Part shown: piece after piece, positions 25,031 to 33,924 of the stretch
Numbering within the stretch: the stretch's first letter is position 1
Layout: each line of letters opens with the position of its first letter
From: G965203045 sp965203045
Lineage (GTDB): Bacteria; Pseudomonadota; Gammaproteobacteria; PS1; Pseudothioglobaceae
DNA: 64,000 nt
Reading direction: 5' to 3'
NCBI GenBank assembly: GCA_965203045.1
Contig: OZ241850.1
Location: forward strand, 1,557,303 to 1,621,302
Position numbers and translations under genes: made by a program
Notes under the pieces: model-generated
Seen by the model: the letters and a program-made list of their open reading frames with translations, nothing else
What the model was told of the DNA's origin: nothing
Databases searched by the model: none

Positions 25031-26053
25031 CTAAAACTGGTTTAAAAAGCGATAATGATTTTCAAAAAATAAACGCAAATCACTTATGCCATAACGTAGC
25101 ATTGCCAACCGTTCAACTCCGATACCAAAAGCTAAACCTCTATATTTTTCCTGTGCTAAGTTTACTGCTCTAAAAACATTAGGATGAACAACACCACAAC
25201 CTAAAATCTCTAAAAATCCACTCTTTTTACACACCCGACAGCCAGACCCAGCACACATTACACAAGCAATATCAACCTCAGCGGATGGTTCAGTAAAAGG
25301 AAAATAAGATGGTCTAAATCTTACTTGTAAATCTTTTTTAGCAAAAAAAGTGCGTAAAAAATCAGTTAGTAACCCTTTTAATTGAGCAAAATTTACCTCT
25401 TTATCAACAATCAAACCTTCAACTTGGTGAAACATAGGTGTGTGAGTAATATCAGCATCGCAACGATAAACTCGCCCCGGTGCAATAATTTGTAGTGGCG
25501 GTTTTTTAGTAAGCATCGCTCTAATTTGCACAGGTGAAGTGTGGGTTCTCAATACTGCATTTTTATTATTAATTTTTTTATTAAAATAAAAAGTATCATG
25601 CATAGCTCGCGCTGGGTGATGCTGTGGTATATTCAAGGCGCTAAAATTATGAAAATCGTCCTCAATTTCTGGACCAGTGGCAATCTCAAACCCTTGCCTA
25701 ATAAAAATATTATTAATATCAACAAGAGTAGAAGATATGGGATGTATATGACCAATTTTCCCACCGCGAGCGGGAAAACTAATGTCAATTTTATCAGTTG
25801 CTAAACGTTGATTAAGAACTTGTTGTTCTAGTTGGCTTTCTTTCTTATCAATCCAAGTATTTAACTTATCTTTAGCCTGATTAATTTTTGCTCCTTGTTG
25901 TGGTCTTTGGTTTTTATCTAATTGTCCTAATTGATGCAATAACTGGGTCAATTGCCCTTTTTTACCCAAAAACTCCACTCTAATCTTAGCTAAGTTAGCT
26001 AAATTATCAGCTTTATCAATTTTAATTTTTGCTTGCTTTAGTATTGATTCCAT
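25031..26053 (-). CDS. pheS: Phenylalanyl-tRNA synthetase alpha subunit
   Basis: The catalytic subunit that activates phenylalanine. An N-terminal coiled-coil arm (about 1-90) precedes a class II core: motif 2 region HPARAMHDTFYF...LRTHTSPVQIR, a FHQVEGLIVD segment, motif 3 GLAFGIGVERLAMLRYGI near 312-329, and RFRPSYFPFTEPSAEVD. Two Cys pairs in CVMCAGSGCRVCKKSG (about 268-283) form a zinc-ribbon-like insertion. The 102 bases between rplT and pheS contain neither a Phe-rich leader peptide nor a GC-rich attenuator such as the E. coli pheM region. Confidence 0.96.
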   Translation of the reverse strand: MESILKQAKIKIDKADNLANLAKIRVEFLGKKGQLTQLLHQLGQLDKNQRPQQGAKINQAKDKLNTWIDKKESQLEQQVLNQRLATDKIDISFPARGGKIGHIHPISSTLVDINNIFIRQGFEIATGPEIEDDFHNFSALNIPQHHPARAMHDTFYFNKKINNKNAVLRTHTSPVQIRAMLTKKPPLQIIAPGRVYRCDADITHTPMFHQVEGLIVDKEVNFAQLKGLLTDFLRTFFAKKDLQVRFRPSYFPFTEPSAEVDIACVMCAGSGCRVCKKSGFLEILGCGVVHPNVFRAVNLAQEKYRGLAFGIGVERLAMLRYGISDLRLFFENHYRFLNQF

Positions 26054-26155
26054 AAACTAACCAGTAATATAGACCTATTATGATATGCTCATAAATAGCT
26101 TAAAAAAATAATACAATACCTTAATTAAACCTGCATGTTTGATACTGATATTATT

Positions 26156-26515
26156 TTAATTAGATAGGGCTTTGTTTGCTTGTTTTGCTAATTGAGCAAA
26201 AGCTGCCTTATCAAAAACAGCAATATCAGCCAAAACTTTGCGATCAATTTCAATACCAGCTTTGTTAAGACCATTGATAAAACGGCTATAGCTTAAACCA
26301 TTATTACGAGCCTCAGCATTAATACGTACAATCCACAAACGACGAAACTGTCGTTTTTTTTGGCGACGGTCACGATAAGCATATTGCTCTGCTCTAATAA
26401 CTGCTTGTTTAGCAACACGATAAACTTTCCTGCGCGCTCCATAATAACCTTTAGCAGCCTTTAATAATTTTTTATGTTTAGCGTGCGCAACTACGCTTTT
26501 ACTAACTCTTGCCAT
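26156..26515 (-). CDS. rplT: 50S ribosomal protein L20
   Basis: A large-subunit assembly protein that also represses its own operon in enterobacteria. Its 119 residues include the basic N-terminus with HAKHKKLLKAAKGYYGARRKVYRVAKQAV (residues 11-39), RDRRQKKRQFRRLWI, and GLSYSRFINGLNKAGIEIDRKVLADIA. All are diagnostic. It follows rpmI by 14 bases in the standard infC-rpmI-rplT order. Confidence 0.98.
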   Translation of the reverse strand: MARVSKSVVAHAKHKKLLKAAKGYYGARRKVYRVAKQAVIRAEQYAYRDRRQKKRQFRRLWIVRINAEARNNGLSYSRFINGLNKAGIEIDRKVLADIAVFDKAAFAQLAKQANKALSN

Positions 26516-26529
26516 CTTAATCTCCTAAA

Positions 26530-26727
26530 TTAAGCATAAGGTAACATTTTCTTGACTAATTGTTTGTCACAACTTTCAACACTATCAGGACTTCTAAGAT
26601 TGCGTTTTCTGCTAGTACTTTTTTTAGTAAGAATATGACGCAAATGCGAATGTTTGCATTTAAAACCTCCGCCCGCTCTTTTAGAAAATCGCTTGGCAGC
26701 GCCGCGATTTGTTTTTATTTTTGGCAT
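26530..26727 (-). CDS. rpmI: 50S ribosomal protein L35
   Basis: A 65-residue basic protein with the L35 signature: MPKIKTNRGAAKRFSKRAGG at the N-terminus, KHSHLRHILTKKSTSRKRNLR in the middle and VKKMLPYA at the end. It is separated from infC by three bases and from rplT by 14, within the conserved translation operon. It carries two cysteines (Cys24 and Cys53), which is unremarkable. Confidence 0.98.
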   Translation of the reverse strand: MPKIKTNRGAAKRFSKRAGGGFKCKHSHLRHILTKKSTSRKRNLRSPDSVESCDKQLVKKMLPYA

Positions 26728-26730
26728 AAT

Positions 26731-27288
26731 TTACTCCTTATTTTTTACAAGCAATCCTTGCTTGGTGATATTTTTAGATTGGGGCGCTAGCATCATGCCC
26801 AGCTGACGGCCCTCTGATTTTGGCGGTTGCTCAACAATAGCAAATGTTTCACTCTCTTGTTGAATGCGATTTAGCACCGCCATTCCTAATTCTTTATGCA
26901 CTGCTTCCCTACCCCTAAACCAAACTAAGACTTTAACTTTATCACCAGCGTTTAGAAATTTTATTAAATTTTTAAATTTCACTTGATAATCACTTTCATC
27001 AGTTCCAGGACGTAATTTAATCATCTTTACTTGGTTTTTTCTTTGTTTTTTTCTAGCGCCATTAGCCTGTTTTTTAAGCTGATAAAGGTATTTACCATAA
27101 TTCATCATTCTGCAAACAGGTGGTTTAGCGTTAGGGGATATTTCTACTAAATCTAATTCTTGTTGTGCTGCTAAATTAATTGCCTCTTTGATACTAAATA
27201 TACCCAATTGAGCTTTATCTTTAGCTAATAATCTAACCTGCGGCACATTAATTGCTTGGTTAATACGAATTTTATCTACTTTTTTAAT
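26731..27288 (-). CDS. infC: Translation initiation factor IF-3, AUU start codon
   Basis: IF-3 keeps 30S subunits apart from 50S and proofreads the initiator tRNA. The family N-terminus (Arg-Ile-Asn-x-x-Ile before VRLLAKDKAQLG) lies upstream of the first ATG/GTG-type start. Extending the frame back from the GTG at 27246 restores KKVDKIRINQAIN and ends at ATT at 27288. That ATT lies six bases after AGGA (27295-27298), which overlaps the thrS stop codon. E. coli infC also starts with AUU, which IF-3 itself discriminates against, giving autoregulation. Conserved motifs are VEISPNAKPPVCRMMNYGKY, KLRPGTDESDYQVK and a C-terminal EGRQLGMMLAP. The AUU start gives a normal length of 185 residues. Confidence 0.93.
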   Translation of the reverse strand: MKKVDKIRINQAINVPQVRLLAKDKAQLGIFSIKEAINLAAQQELDLVEISPNAKPPVCRMMNYGKYLYQLKKQANGARKKQRKNQVKMIKLRPGTDESDYQVKFKNLIKFLNAGDKVKVLVWFRGREAVHKELGMAVLNRIQQESETFAIVEQPPKSEGRQLGMMLAPQSKNITKQGLLVKNKE

Positions 27289-27298
27289 AATGTTTCCT
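27286..27298 (-). promoter_or_regulatory. infC ribosome binding site and AUU start codon
   Basis: On the minus strand AGGA (27298-27295) is followed by six bases and then ATT (27288-27286). The AGGA overlaps the TAG stop of thrS (27299-27297), so infC translation is likely affected by ribosomes finishing thrS as well as by IF-3 discrimination. A second ATT at 27291-27289 lies only three bases from AGGA, which is too close, so the inner ATT is the better start. Confidence 0.8.
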
Positions 27299-29186
27299 AT
27301 GTTTTGACCAATTTAATAAAGTCTTTTAGGTTCATTGCGCCTAAATCTTTGCCGCCGCGTTTACGCACTGTAACTTGCTTGTTATTAACTTCTTTATCTC
27401 CAATAACTAACAAATAAGGGTAGCGCTGCATTGAATGCTGGCGTATTTTAAAGCCTATTTTCTCATTACGCAAGTCATATTTAACGCGAATGCCGTATTT
27501 AATAAGTTGCTTATAGGTAGTTTTCACATATTGTTCTTGTTTAGCTGATATATTTAAAATCATTACTTGGAGTGGAGCTAACCATAACGGATAACTACCA
27601 GCATAATGCTCAATTAAAATACCCACAAAACGTTCCAAAGAGCCTAAAATGGCGCGATGTAGCATTACTGGGGTTTGTTTTTTACCTTCATGGTCAATAT
27701 AACTAGCGCCTAGACGTTTCGGCATAGAAAAATCAACTTGTAAAGTTCCACACTGCCAACTTCTATCAAGGCAATCTTTAAGCACAAATTCAATTTTAGG
27801 ACCATAAAATGCACCTTCGCCTTGTTGTAATGTCCAAGCTAATTTTTTGTGATTTAGAGCAATTTCTAAGGCTTTTTCCGCCTTATCCCATATTGCATTA
27901 TTGCCAACTCTTTTTTCGGGTCTGGTAGAGAGCTTAATTTCAATATTTTCAAAACCAAATTTTTTATACACCGCAAAAGTAATATCAATAAATTTAGTTA
28001 CCTCATCTTGAATTTGGGTCTCAGCGCAAAAAATATGTCCATCATCTTGAACAAAATTACGGGCGCGCATCAAACCGTGTAAGGTGCCAGATGGTTCATT
28101 ACGGTGGCAGGAACCAAACTCTGCTAAACGTAAAGGCAAGTCTTTATAGCTTTTTAAGCTCGTATTATAAATTTGAATATGTGCTGGACAATTCATTGGT
28201 TTAATCGCATAATCTCTATTTTCAGATCTGGTAATGAACATCTCTTCATTAAATTTATCCCAATGTCCTGATGCCTCCCAAAGACTTTTATCTAACATAT
28301 GTGGTGTGTGAACTTCTTGGTAATCATTATCAATAAAAACCTGACGCATATATTGCTTAACTATTTGATATAACTTCCAACCTTTTGCATGCCAAAATAC
28401 CATACCCGGTGCTTGTTCTTGGAAGTGAAATAAATCTTGTGTTTTAGCAAGTAGACGATGGTCGCGTTTTTTTGCTTCTTCTAATCTTGTTAAATAATTA
28501 CTTAAATCTTCTTTATTGAGCCATGCTGTGCCATAAATACGTTGCAACATTTCATTATCACTATTGCCACGCCAATAAGCCCCAGAGACTTTAGTAAGTT
28601 TAAAAGCTTTTAAAAATTTAGTGCTTGGCACATGAGGGCCTCTACAAAGGTCAATAAATTCACCTTGCTGATAAAATGATAGAGTCTCATTATTGGGAAT
28701 GGAGGCAATAATATCTGCTTTATATACTTCACCTTTATTTTTGAAAAAATCCACTGCCTCATCACGTGTTTTAATGGTGCGACTAATGCTAAGGTTATCC
28801 TTAACAATATGTTGCATTTCAATTTCAATTTTGTCTAAATCATCATTTGAAAATCCATCTTTATAAGCAAAATCGTAATAAAACCCATCTGCTATCACAG
28901 GACCTATGGTAACTTGTGCCTTAGGATAAAGTCGCTGCACTGCTTGGGCTAATAAATGTGCAGTTGAATGGCGAATAACTTCCAAAGCAGATTGGTCTTT
29001 ATCGGTAATAAGTTTAAGTGTGCAATCTTTATCAACTATATAACTATTATCAACTTGCTTACCATCAACAACAGCTGCAATAGTTGCCTTAGCCAGACCA
29101 TTACCAATACTCTTGGCAACTTCTATTACAGCAACTGGATTTTTGAATGATTTAGTTGTTTTATCAGGCAGATTAACTGCGATCAT
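27297..29186 (-). CDS. thrS: Threonyl-tRNA synthetase
   Basis: Charges tRNA-Thr and edits Ser-tRNA-Thr. The 629-residue protein has a TGS domain (1-60), the editing domain with HSTAHLLAQAVQRLYP near 73-88, and the class II core. The core carries RNEPSGTLHGLMRAR, an active-site Cys in MNCPAHIQIY, and a motif 3 region HRAILGSLERFVGILIEHYAG. The anticodon-binding domain is at the end. A TTG three codons upstream is open, but the ATG at 29186 matches the family start. Its 3' end overlaps the ribosome binding site of infC. Confidence 0.97.
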   Translation of the reverse strand: MIAVNLPDKTTKSFKNPVAVIEVAKSIGNGLAKATIAAVVDGKQVDNSYIVDKDCTLKLITDKDQSALEVIRHSTAHLLAQAVQRLYPKAQVTIGPVIADGFYYDFAYKDGFSNDDLDKIEIEMQHIVKDNLSISRTIKTRDEAVDFFKNKGEVYKADIIASIPNNETLSFYQQGEFIDLCRGPHVPSTKFLKAFKLTKVSGAYWRGNSDNEMLQRIYGTAWLNKEDLSNYLTRLEEAKKRDHRLLAKTQDLFHFQEQAPGMVFWHAKGWKLYQIVKQYMRQVFIDNDYQEVHTPHMLDKSLWEASGHWDKFNEEMFITRSENRDYAIKPMNCPAHIQIYNTSLKSYKDLPLRLAEFGSCHRNEPSGTLHGLMRARNFVQDDGHIFCAETQIQDEVTKFIDITFAVYKKFGFENIEIKLSTRPEKRVGNNAIWDKAEKALEIALNHKKLAWTLQQGEGAFYGPKIEFVLKDCLDRSWQCGTLQVDFSMPKRLGASYIDHEGKKQTPVMLHRAILGSLERFVGILIEHYAGSYPLWLAPLQVMILNISAKQEQYVKTTYKQLIKYGIRVKYDLRNEKIGFKIRQHSMQRYPYLLVIGDKEVNNKQVTVRKRGGKDLGAMNLKDFIKLVKT

Positions 29187-29263
29187 TAAAAGCAAAAATA
29201 AAAAAGGTTATCATTATACGCTAACTAGTAGCTAAAAAAATATTGTCTTTTAGTATGCTAAGT

Positions 29264-29293
29264 TTGGTATCATAAAAGTTATAAAAATACAAT
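29264..29293 (+). promoter_or_regulatory. Candidate hpf promoter
   Basis: In the 127-base divergent gap between thrS and hpf, TTGGTA (29264-29269) and TACAAT (29288-29293) are 18 bases apart and close to a sigma-70 promoter. The leader would be about 13 bases, ending in AAGGAG (29303-29308) six bases before the hpf ATG. An alternative -10 is TATAAA at 29280-29285. Confidence 0.4.
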
Positions 29294-29313
29294 AATGCCA
29301 ACAAGGAGTTCGA

Positions 29314-29604
29314 ATGCAATTAAACATATCTGGTCATCATATAGAAATTACCCCCGCTCTTAAAGCGCACGCTCAAAAAAAATTACAAAAAATAAAACAA
29401 CACTTTAACCAAGTAATCAACATTAACCTATTATTAGAGGTTGATAATGGCAATCAAACAGCAGAAGCAACTTTGCATATTGGCGGCTATGATTTATTTG
29501 CAAAAGCACAAAGTAGTGATATGTACCAGTCTATAAACTCATTGGTAAAAAAATTGGATGCTCAAGTAATCAAATACAAAAATAAACTCCAAAATCATCA
29601 TTGA
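29314..29604 (+). CDS. hpf: Ribosome hibernation promoting factor (short HPF)
   Basis: A 96-residue cytoplasmic protein of the HPF/RaiA family that binds the 30S subunit and helps form inactive 100S dimers in slow growth. It starts MQLNISGHHIEITPALKAHAQKKL and shows the beta-alpha-beta-beta-beta-alpha pattern with ATLHIGGYDLFAKAQSSDMYQSIN near 50-73. It lacks the C-terminal domain of long HPF. A good ribosome binding site (AAGGAG) lies six bases upstream. Unlike in E. coli it is not beside rpoN. It is followed by mgtE after two bases. Confidence 0.92.
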   Translation: MQLNISGHHIEITPALKAHAQKKLQKIKQHFNQVININLLLEVDNGNQTAEATLHIGGYDLFAKAQSSDMYQSINSLVKKLDAQVIKYKNKLQNHH

Positions 29605-29606
29605 TA

Positions 29607-30944
29607 ATGTCATTTGAACAATATTTTAGCCAGCTAGTTGAAGCGCTACAAATAGAGAATGAAGCCGTTATTAAAGATTCTCTGACAAATTTTCATGATA
29701 GTGATTTACCTAAAATTGTTCAGTCTTTGCCACCTAAATATCGTTTTAAATTTTGGCAATATTTTAATCAAAAACAATCTGCATGGACTTTAAAAGAACT
29801 TAGTAATGAAGTCCAAACTGAGCTTATTAGCCAAATGAGTAGTGAGCAGCTAATTGCTGCAAGTAGCAAATTAGACTTAGATGACCTTGCTGATATAATT
29901 CCTAATCTGCCTAAGTCCGCCTTGCATAATTTACTACTAACAATGGATATTCACCGTCGTGACCACTTAGCACAAGTGCTTTCCTATCCTAAAAATTCTG
30001 CTGGTGGTTTGATGAATACTGACATTATTACCGTTAGAAGTGATATTAGTGTGGATGTGGTACTTAGATATTTGCGTTTATTGAAAAAAATGCCTACCGA
30101 TACCGACCAAATTTTTGTAGTAGATAAAGACTATCAGTTATTAGGGTCCCTATTTTTATCAACTTTAATTACTCAAGACCCTAAGCAAGATATCGCCTTT
30201 TTAATCAGTCAGAGAGAAAATGTGATTAACGCTGATATGAGTGATGATAAAGTAGCAGACTTATTTGCTGATAGAAATTTAATTTCAGCGCCAGTTGTTA
30301 GCGCAAAAGGTCAATTGATTGGCAGAATTACCATTGATGATGTGGTTGATGTAATAAAAACTAAAGCTGAGCACTCAGTGTTAAGCATGGCAGGTTTGGA
30401 TGAAGAAGATGATTTATTCTCACCAGTATTACAAAGCGCTAATCGCCGTATATTATGGTTATTTTTGAATTTAATTACCGCTTTTATTGCTGTTTTTGTA
30501 ATTGGTTTATTTGAAGCAACATTGATGGAAAAAATAGCGCTAGCAGTGCTAATGCCAGTGGTTGCAAGTATGGGCGGCATTGCTGGGACTCAAACTTTAA
30601 TTTTATTTACCAGAGGCATTGCTACTAATAAAATTAGCCGTGCTAATGTAAGTTGGTTATTTAATAAAGAACTTGGTATTGGTTTTTTAAACGGCTTATT
30701 GTGGTCATTTTTTATTGCTATAGCGGTTTATTTTTGGTTTACAGACTTATTATTAAGCACAATTATCGCAGTAGCTATAATGATTAACCTATTATTTGCT
30801 GCTATTTTCGGTTCTTTTTTACCGCTAATGCTTACTAAACTTCGCATTGACCCCGCCCTCGCTGGTGGTGTTATTCTAACTACTATTACCGATGTGGTTG
30901 GTTTTGCTACCTTTTTAGGTCTGGCAAGTTTAGTAATTAGCTGA
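29607..30944 (+). CDS. mgtE: Magnesium transporter MgtE
   Basis: A Mg2+-gated Mg2+ channel of the inner membrane. Of 445 residues, an N-terminal helical superhelix domain (about 30-125, with DIIPNLPKSALHNLLLTM) precedes two CBS domains (about 130-255, with SAGGLMNTDIITVR). Five C-terminal transmembrane helices (about 280-445) include the pore motif PVVASMGGIAGTQT and the last-helix pattern DPALAGGVILTTITDVVGF, with Asp residues of the metal site. An in-frame TTG at 29601 overlaps hpf. The ATG at 29607 is preferred. The stop overlaps the recJ start (TGATG). Confidence 0.94.
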   Translation: MSFEQYFSQLVEALQIENEAVIKDSLTNFHDSDLPKIVQSLPPKYRFKFWQYFNQKQSAWTLKELSNEVQTELISQMSSEQLIAASSKLDLDDLADIIPNLPKSALHNLLLTMDIHRRDHLAQVLSYPKNSAGGLMNTDIITVRSDISVDVVLRYLRLLKKMPTDTDQIFVVDKDYQLLGSLFLSTLITQDPKQDIAFLISQRENVINADMSDDKVADLFADRNLISAPVVSAKGQLIGRITIDDVVDVIKTKAEHSVLSMAGLDEEDDLFSPVLQSANRRILWLFLNLITAFIAVFVIGLFEATLMEKIALAVLMPVVASMGGIAGTQTLILFTRGIATNKISRANVSWLFNKELGIGFLNGLLWSFFIAIAVYFWFTDLLLSTIIAVAIMINLLFAAIFGSFLPLMLTKLRIDPALAGGVILTTITDVVGFATFLGLASLVIS

Positions 30945-32647
30945 TGCAATTTAAAAAACGTAGAGTTAATCAAGCATTACTAAATCAATACGGCGATGAT
31001 GTTAGTGAGTTTTTAAAACCTATTTTTGCCAGTCGTAATACTGATTTTTACCAGCTAAATTTAGCGTTAAGCGCGTTGCTACCGCCTAATTTTGCTAATT
31101 TAGGGGATGCACTTGATATTTTAGCAGCTAGCCTAATTCAACAAAAACGCATTTTAATTATCGGTGATTTTGATGCTGATGGCGCTACTGCTAGTGCGTT
31201 ATTAATCAAGGCTTTACGTCAAATGGGTGGGCGATTTGTAGATTTTTTAGTTCCTAATCGTTTTGTCCACGGCTATGGACTGAGCACAGCTATTGTCAAA
31301 TTAGCTATTAAAGATAAATGTCCTGACCTAATTATTACTGTTGATAATGGTATTAGCAGTTTTGATGGAGTCCAATTAGCTAAAAAAGAAGGTATAAAAG
31401 TTATTATTACCGACCACCATCTCCCCTCTCATTTGCTACCAAAAGCAGATGCTATCATAAATCCTAATCTAGTAGATTGCTCTTTTGAATCTAAAAATTT
31501 AGCTGGTGTTGGTGTAGCTTTTTATCTTTGTCTTGCACTAAAAAGTTATTTAACTCAAAAAAAATATTTTCATAAACAAAATATAGCAATTCCAGACCTA
31601 CGTTATTTGCTTGATTTAGTAGCTTTAGGAACAGTGGCAGATATGGTTAAATTAGACCAAAATAATCGTATTTTAGTAAAAAGCGGACTAGATATTATTA
31701 ATAAAACTAAAGGATGTGTTGGTATTGATGCTTTAACTAGCATCGCTAAAAAATCCACTAAAAACCTCACTGCTAGCGACTTAAGTTTTGCCCTTGCCCC
31801 TAGAATTAATGCTGCTGGTAGATTAAAAGATATCAGTATTGGCATTCGTTTGCTAGTTAGTGAAGACTTAAATATTGCTATGAATTATGCTGCTCAGCTT
31901 AATGAATATAATCAATCCAGAAGAACCATTCAAGATGATATTCAAACACAAGCAGAAACGGCTTTAGCTGCTAACGATAATAATAAAAATCGTTTTAGTA
32001 TTTGCCTTTATGATAAAAATTGGCACGAAGGTATTATTGGCATTGTCGCTGGTAAATTATCTAAACAATATCATTGTCCAGTAGCAGTATTTGCCAACAA
32101 TAATAATTCTCTCAAAGGCTCATTACGTTCTATTGATAGCGTTCATATCAAAGACTTACTGACTGAAATTAATGACGATAATCCAAACCTAATTGATAAA
32201 TTTGGCGGCCATGCCGCAGCAGCCGGTATGAGTATGAAGACTGATAATTTTGAAAAGTTTAGTAAAATTTTCAAAAAAACTATTAGAAAAAAATTAAATA
32301 ATATTCCACCAAATGCAATATTATTAACCGATGGCGAATTATTAGAATGGCAAATTCATATTAAAAATGCTCAACTAATCGCTGATAATGCGCCATGGGG
32401 ACAAGGTTTTGAAGAACCAGTTTTTCAAGGTATTTTCAGTGTTCATAACCAAAAAATAGTTGGTGAAGCACACTTAAAATGCCAATTAAAGCTCAAAAAT
32501 GGCAAATATTATTTTGACGCTATCGCTTTTTTCCAACAACAAATTAACCAAGATTTTGCCTTAATCGCCTACAAACTAGATATTAACAACTATCGTGGTA
32601 TGCAGTCTTTACAATTAATTATTGAAAAAATTGCACCTATATCATAA
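30944..32647 (+). CDS. recJ: Single-stranded-DNA-specific exonuclease RecJ
   Basis: A 5'-3' exonuclease of DNA repair and recombination. The 567-residue protein carries the DHH superfamily motifs: IIGDFDADGATASALL near 69-84, ITVDNGIS with the metal-binding Asp, the ITDHH motif near 153-157, and the DHHA1 motif GGHAAAAGMSM near 421-431. A C-terminal OB-like region completes the E. coli-like length (577). It is co-transcribed with mgtE (one-base overlap) and ends four bases from the convergent glyA. Confidence 0.96.
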   Translation: MQFKKRRVNQALLNQYGDDVSEFLKPIFASRNTDFYQLNLALSALLPPNFANLGDALDILAASLIQQKRILIIGDFDADGATASALLIKALRQMGGRFVDFLVPNRFVHGYGLSTAIVKLAIKDKCPDLIITVDNGISSFDGVQLAKKEGIKVIITDHHLPSHLLPKADAIINPNLVDCSFESKNLAGVGVAFYLCLALKSYLTQKKYFHKQNIAIPDLRYLLDLVALGTVADMVKLDQNNRILVKSGLDIINKTKGCVGIDALTSIAKKSTKNLTASDLSFALAPRINAAGRLKDISIGIRLLVSEDLNIAMNYAAQLNEYNQSRRTIQDDIQTQAETALAANDNNKNRFSICLYDKNWHEGIIGIVAGKLSKQYHCPVAVFANNNNSLKGSLRSIDSVHIKDLLTEINDDNPNLIDKFGGHAAAAGMSMKTDNFEKFSKIFKKTIRKKLNNIPPNAILLTDGELLEWQIHIKNAQLIADNAPWGQGFEEPVFQGIFSVHNQKIVGEAHLKCQLKLKNGKYYFDAIAFFQQQINQDFALIAYKLDINNYRGMQSLQLIIEKIAPIS

Positions 32648-32651
32648 TAAT

Positions 32652-33905
32652 TTATTGATAAACTGGAAATTCTGCACATAACTTAATAACTTGTTGCTTA
32701 ATATTTTTAATGGTATTTTGATTATCTAAGTCATCACAAATATCACACATCCAGCCAGCTAATTTAGCACACTCACTAACACCCAAACCACGAGTAGTAG
32801 CAGCAGGAGTTCCTATACGTATGCCACTGGTTACAAATGGCGGCTGAGGGTCGCCGGGGACAGCATTTTTATTAACGGTAATATGGGCTTCATTTAAGGC
32901 TTCATCTACTGCTTTACCAGTTAAACCTTGTTTAATAAAACTTACTAAAAACAAATGATTATCAGTGCTGCCAGACACTACTTCATAGCTACGTTTAGCA
33001 AATATCTCTGCCATTGTTTGAGCATTTTTGATTATTTGTTGTTGATATTTTTTATACTCTTTGGTCATTGCCTCCTTAAAAGCAACTGCTTTAGCGGCAA
33101 TAACGTGCATCAAAGGCCCGCCTTGAGTACCGGGGAAAATAGCAGATTGTAATTTTTTCTCAATTTCTTCATTACTACGAGCTAAAATTAGTCCTCCTCT
33201 GGGACCTCTTAAAGTTTTATGAGTAGTACTAGTGGTAACATCAGCAATTTGTACTGGTGTTGGATAGAGCCCTACTGCTACCAATCCAGCAACATGGGCC
33301 ATATCTACCATTAAATAAGCATCAACTTCATCAGCAATATCTCTAAATTTTTGCCAATCAATCACTTTGGAATAAGCAGAAAATCCAGCAATAATCATTT
33401 TAGGATTGTGGTCTCTAGCTAACTTAGCAACTTGTAAGTAATCTATTTCACCACTATTTTTGTCTAAGCCATATTGCACAGCATTATAATTTTTGCCAGA
33501 AAAAGAAGGTGCTGCCCCATGGGTTAGATGTCCGCCATGGGCTAAACTCATTCCTAAAATAGTATCCTTGGGCTTAATTAATGCTTGGAAAACTGCCGCA
33601 TTGGCTTGTGAGCCTGAATGTGGCTGCACATTGACATAATCAGCATTAAACAATTTTTTAGCTCTATCAATGGCTAATTGTTCCACTACATCTGCAAACT
33701 CACAACCACCATAATAACGTTTTTGTGGATAGCCTTCGGCGTATTTGTTAGTTAGTTGTGAGCCTTGAGCTTCCATAACTGCTGGTGAGGTATAATTCTC
33801 TGAAGCAATAAGTTCAATATAGTCTTCTTGACGTCTATTCTCGTCAGCAATAGCATCAGCAATGGCTCTATCAACTTGTGCTAAAGTTTTGGATTTATCA
33901 AACAT
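32652..33905 (-). CDS. glyA: Serine hydroxymethyltransferase
   Basis: A pyridoxal-phosphate enzyme that converts serine and tetrahydrofolate to glycine and methylene-tetrahydrofolate, the main source of one-carbon units. The 417-residue length equals E. coli GlyA. Motifs are NKYAEGYPQKRYYGGCEFADVVE, VNVQPHSGSQANAAVFQAL, MVDMAHVAGLVA, and the PLP lysine in TTSTTHKTLRGPRGG near 226-240. It is the last gene of an ilvE-to-glyA minus-strand run, 19 bases after the tolC-like gene. Confidence 0.97.
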   Translation of the reverse strand: MFDKSKTLAQVDRAIADAIADENRRQEDYIELIASENYTSPAVMEAQGSQLTNKYAEGYPQKRYYGGCEFADVVEQLAIDRAKKLFNADYVNVQPHSGSQANAAVFQALIKPKDTILGMSLAHGGHLTHGAAPSFSGKNYNAVQYGLDKNSGEIDYLQVAKLARDHNPKMIIAGFSAYSKVIDWQKFRDIADEVDAYLMVDMAHVAGLVAVGLYPTPVQIADVTTSTTHKTLRGPRGGLILARSNEEIEKKLQSAIFPGTQGGPLMHVIAAKAVAFKEAMTKEYKKYQQQIIKNAQTMAEIFAKRSYEVVSGSTDNHLFLVSFIKQGLTGKAVDEALNEAHITVNKNAVPGDPQPPFVTSGIRIGTPAATTRGLGVSECAKLAGWMCDICDDLDNQNTIKNIKQQVIKLCAEFPVYQ

Positions 33906-33924
33906 AATTTCTAAGAAAAATAGA

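Noticed and set aside
26054..26155. pheM-like attenuator between rplT and pheS
   Set aside because: There is no Phe-rich leader peptide (only a three-codon frame) and no GC-rich terminator. At most a promoter -10 is present.
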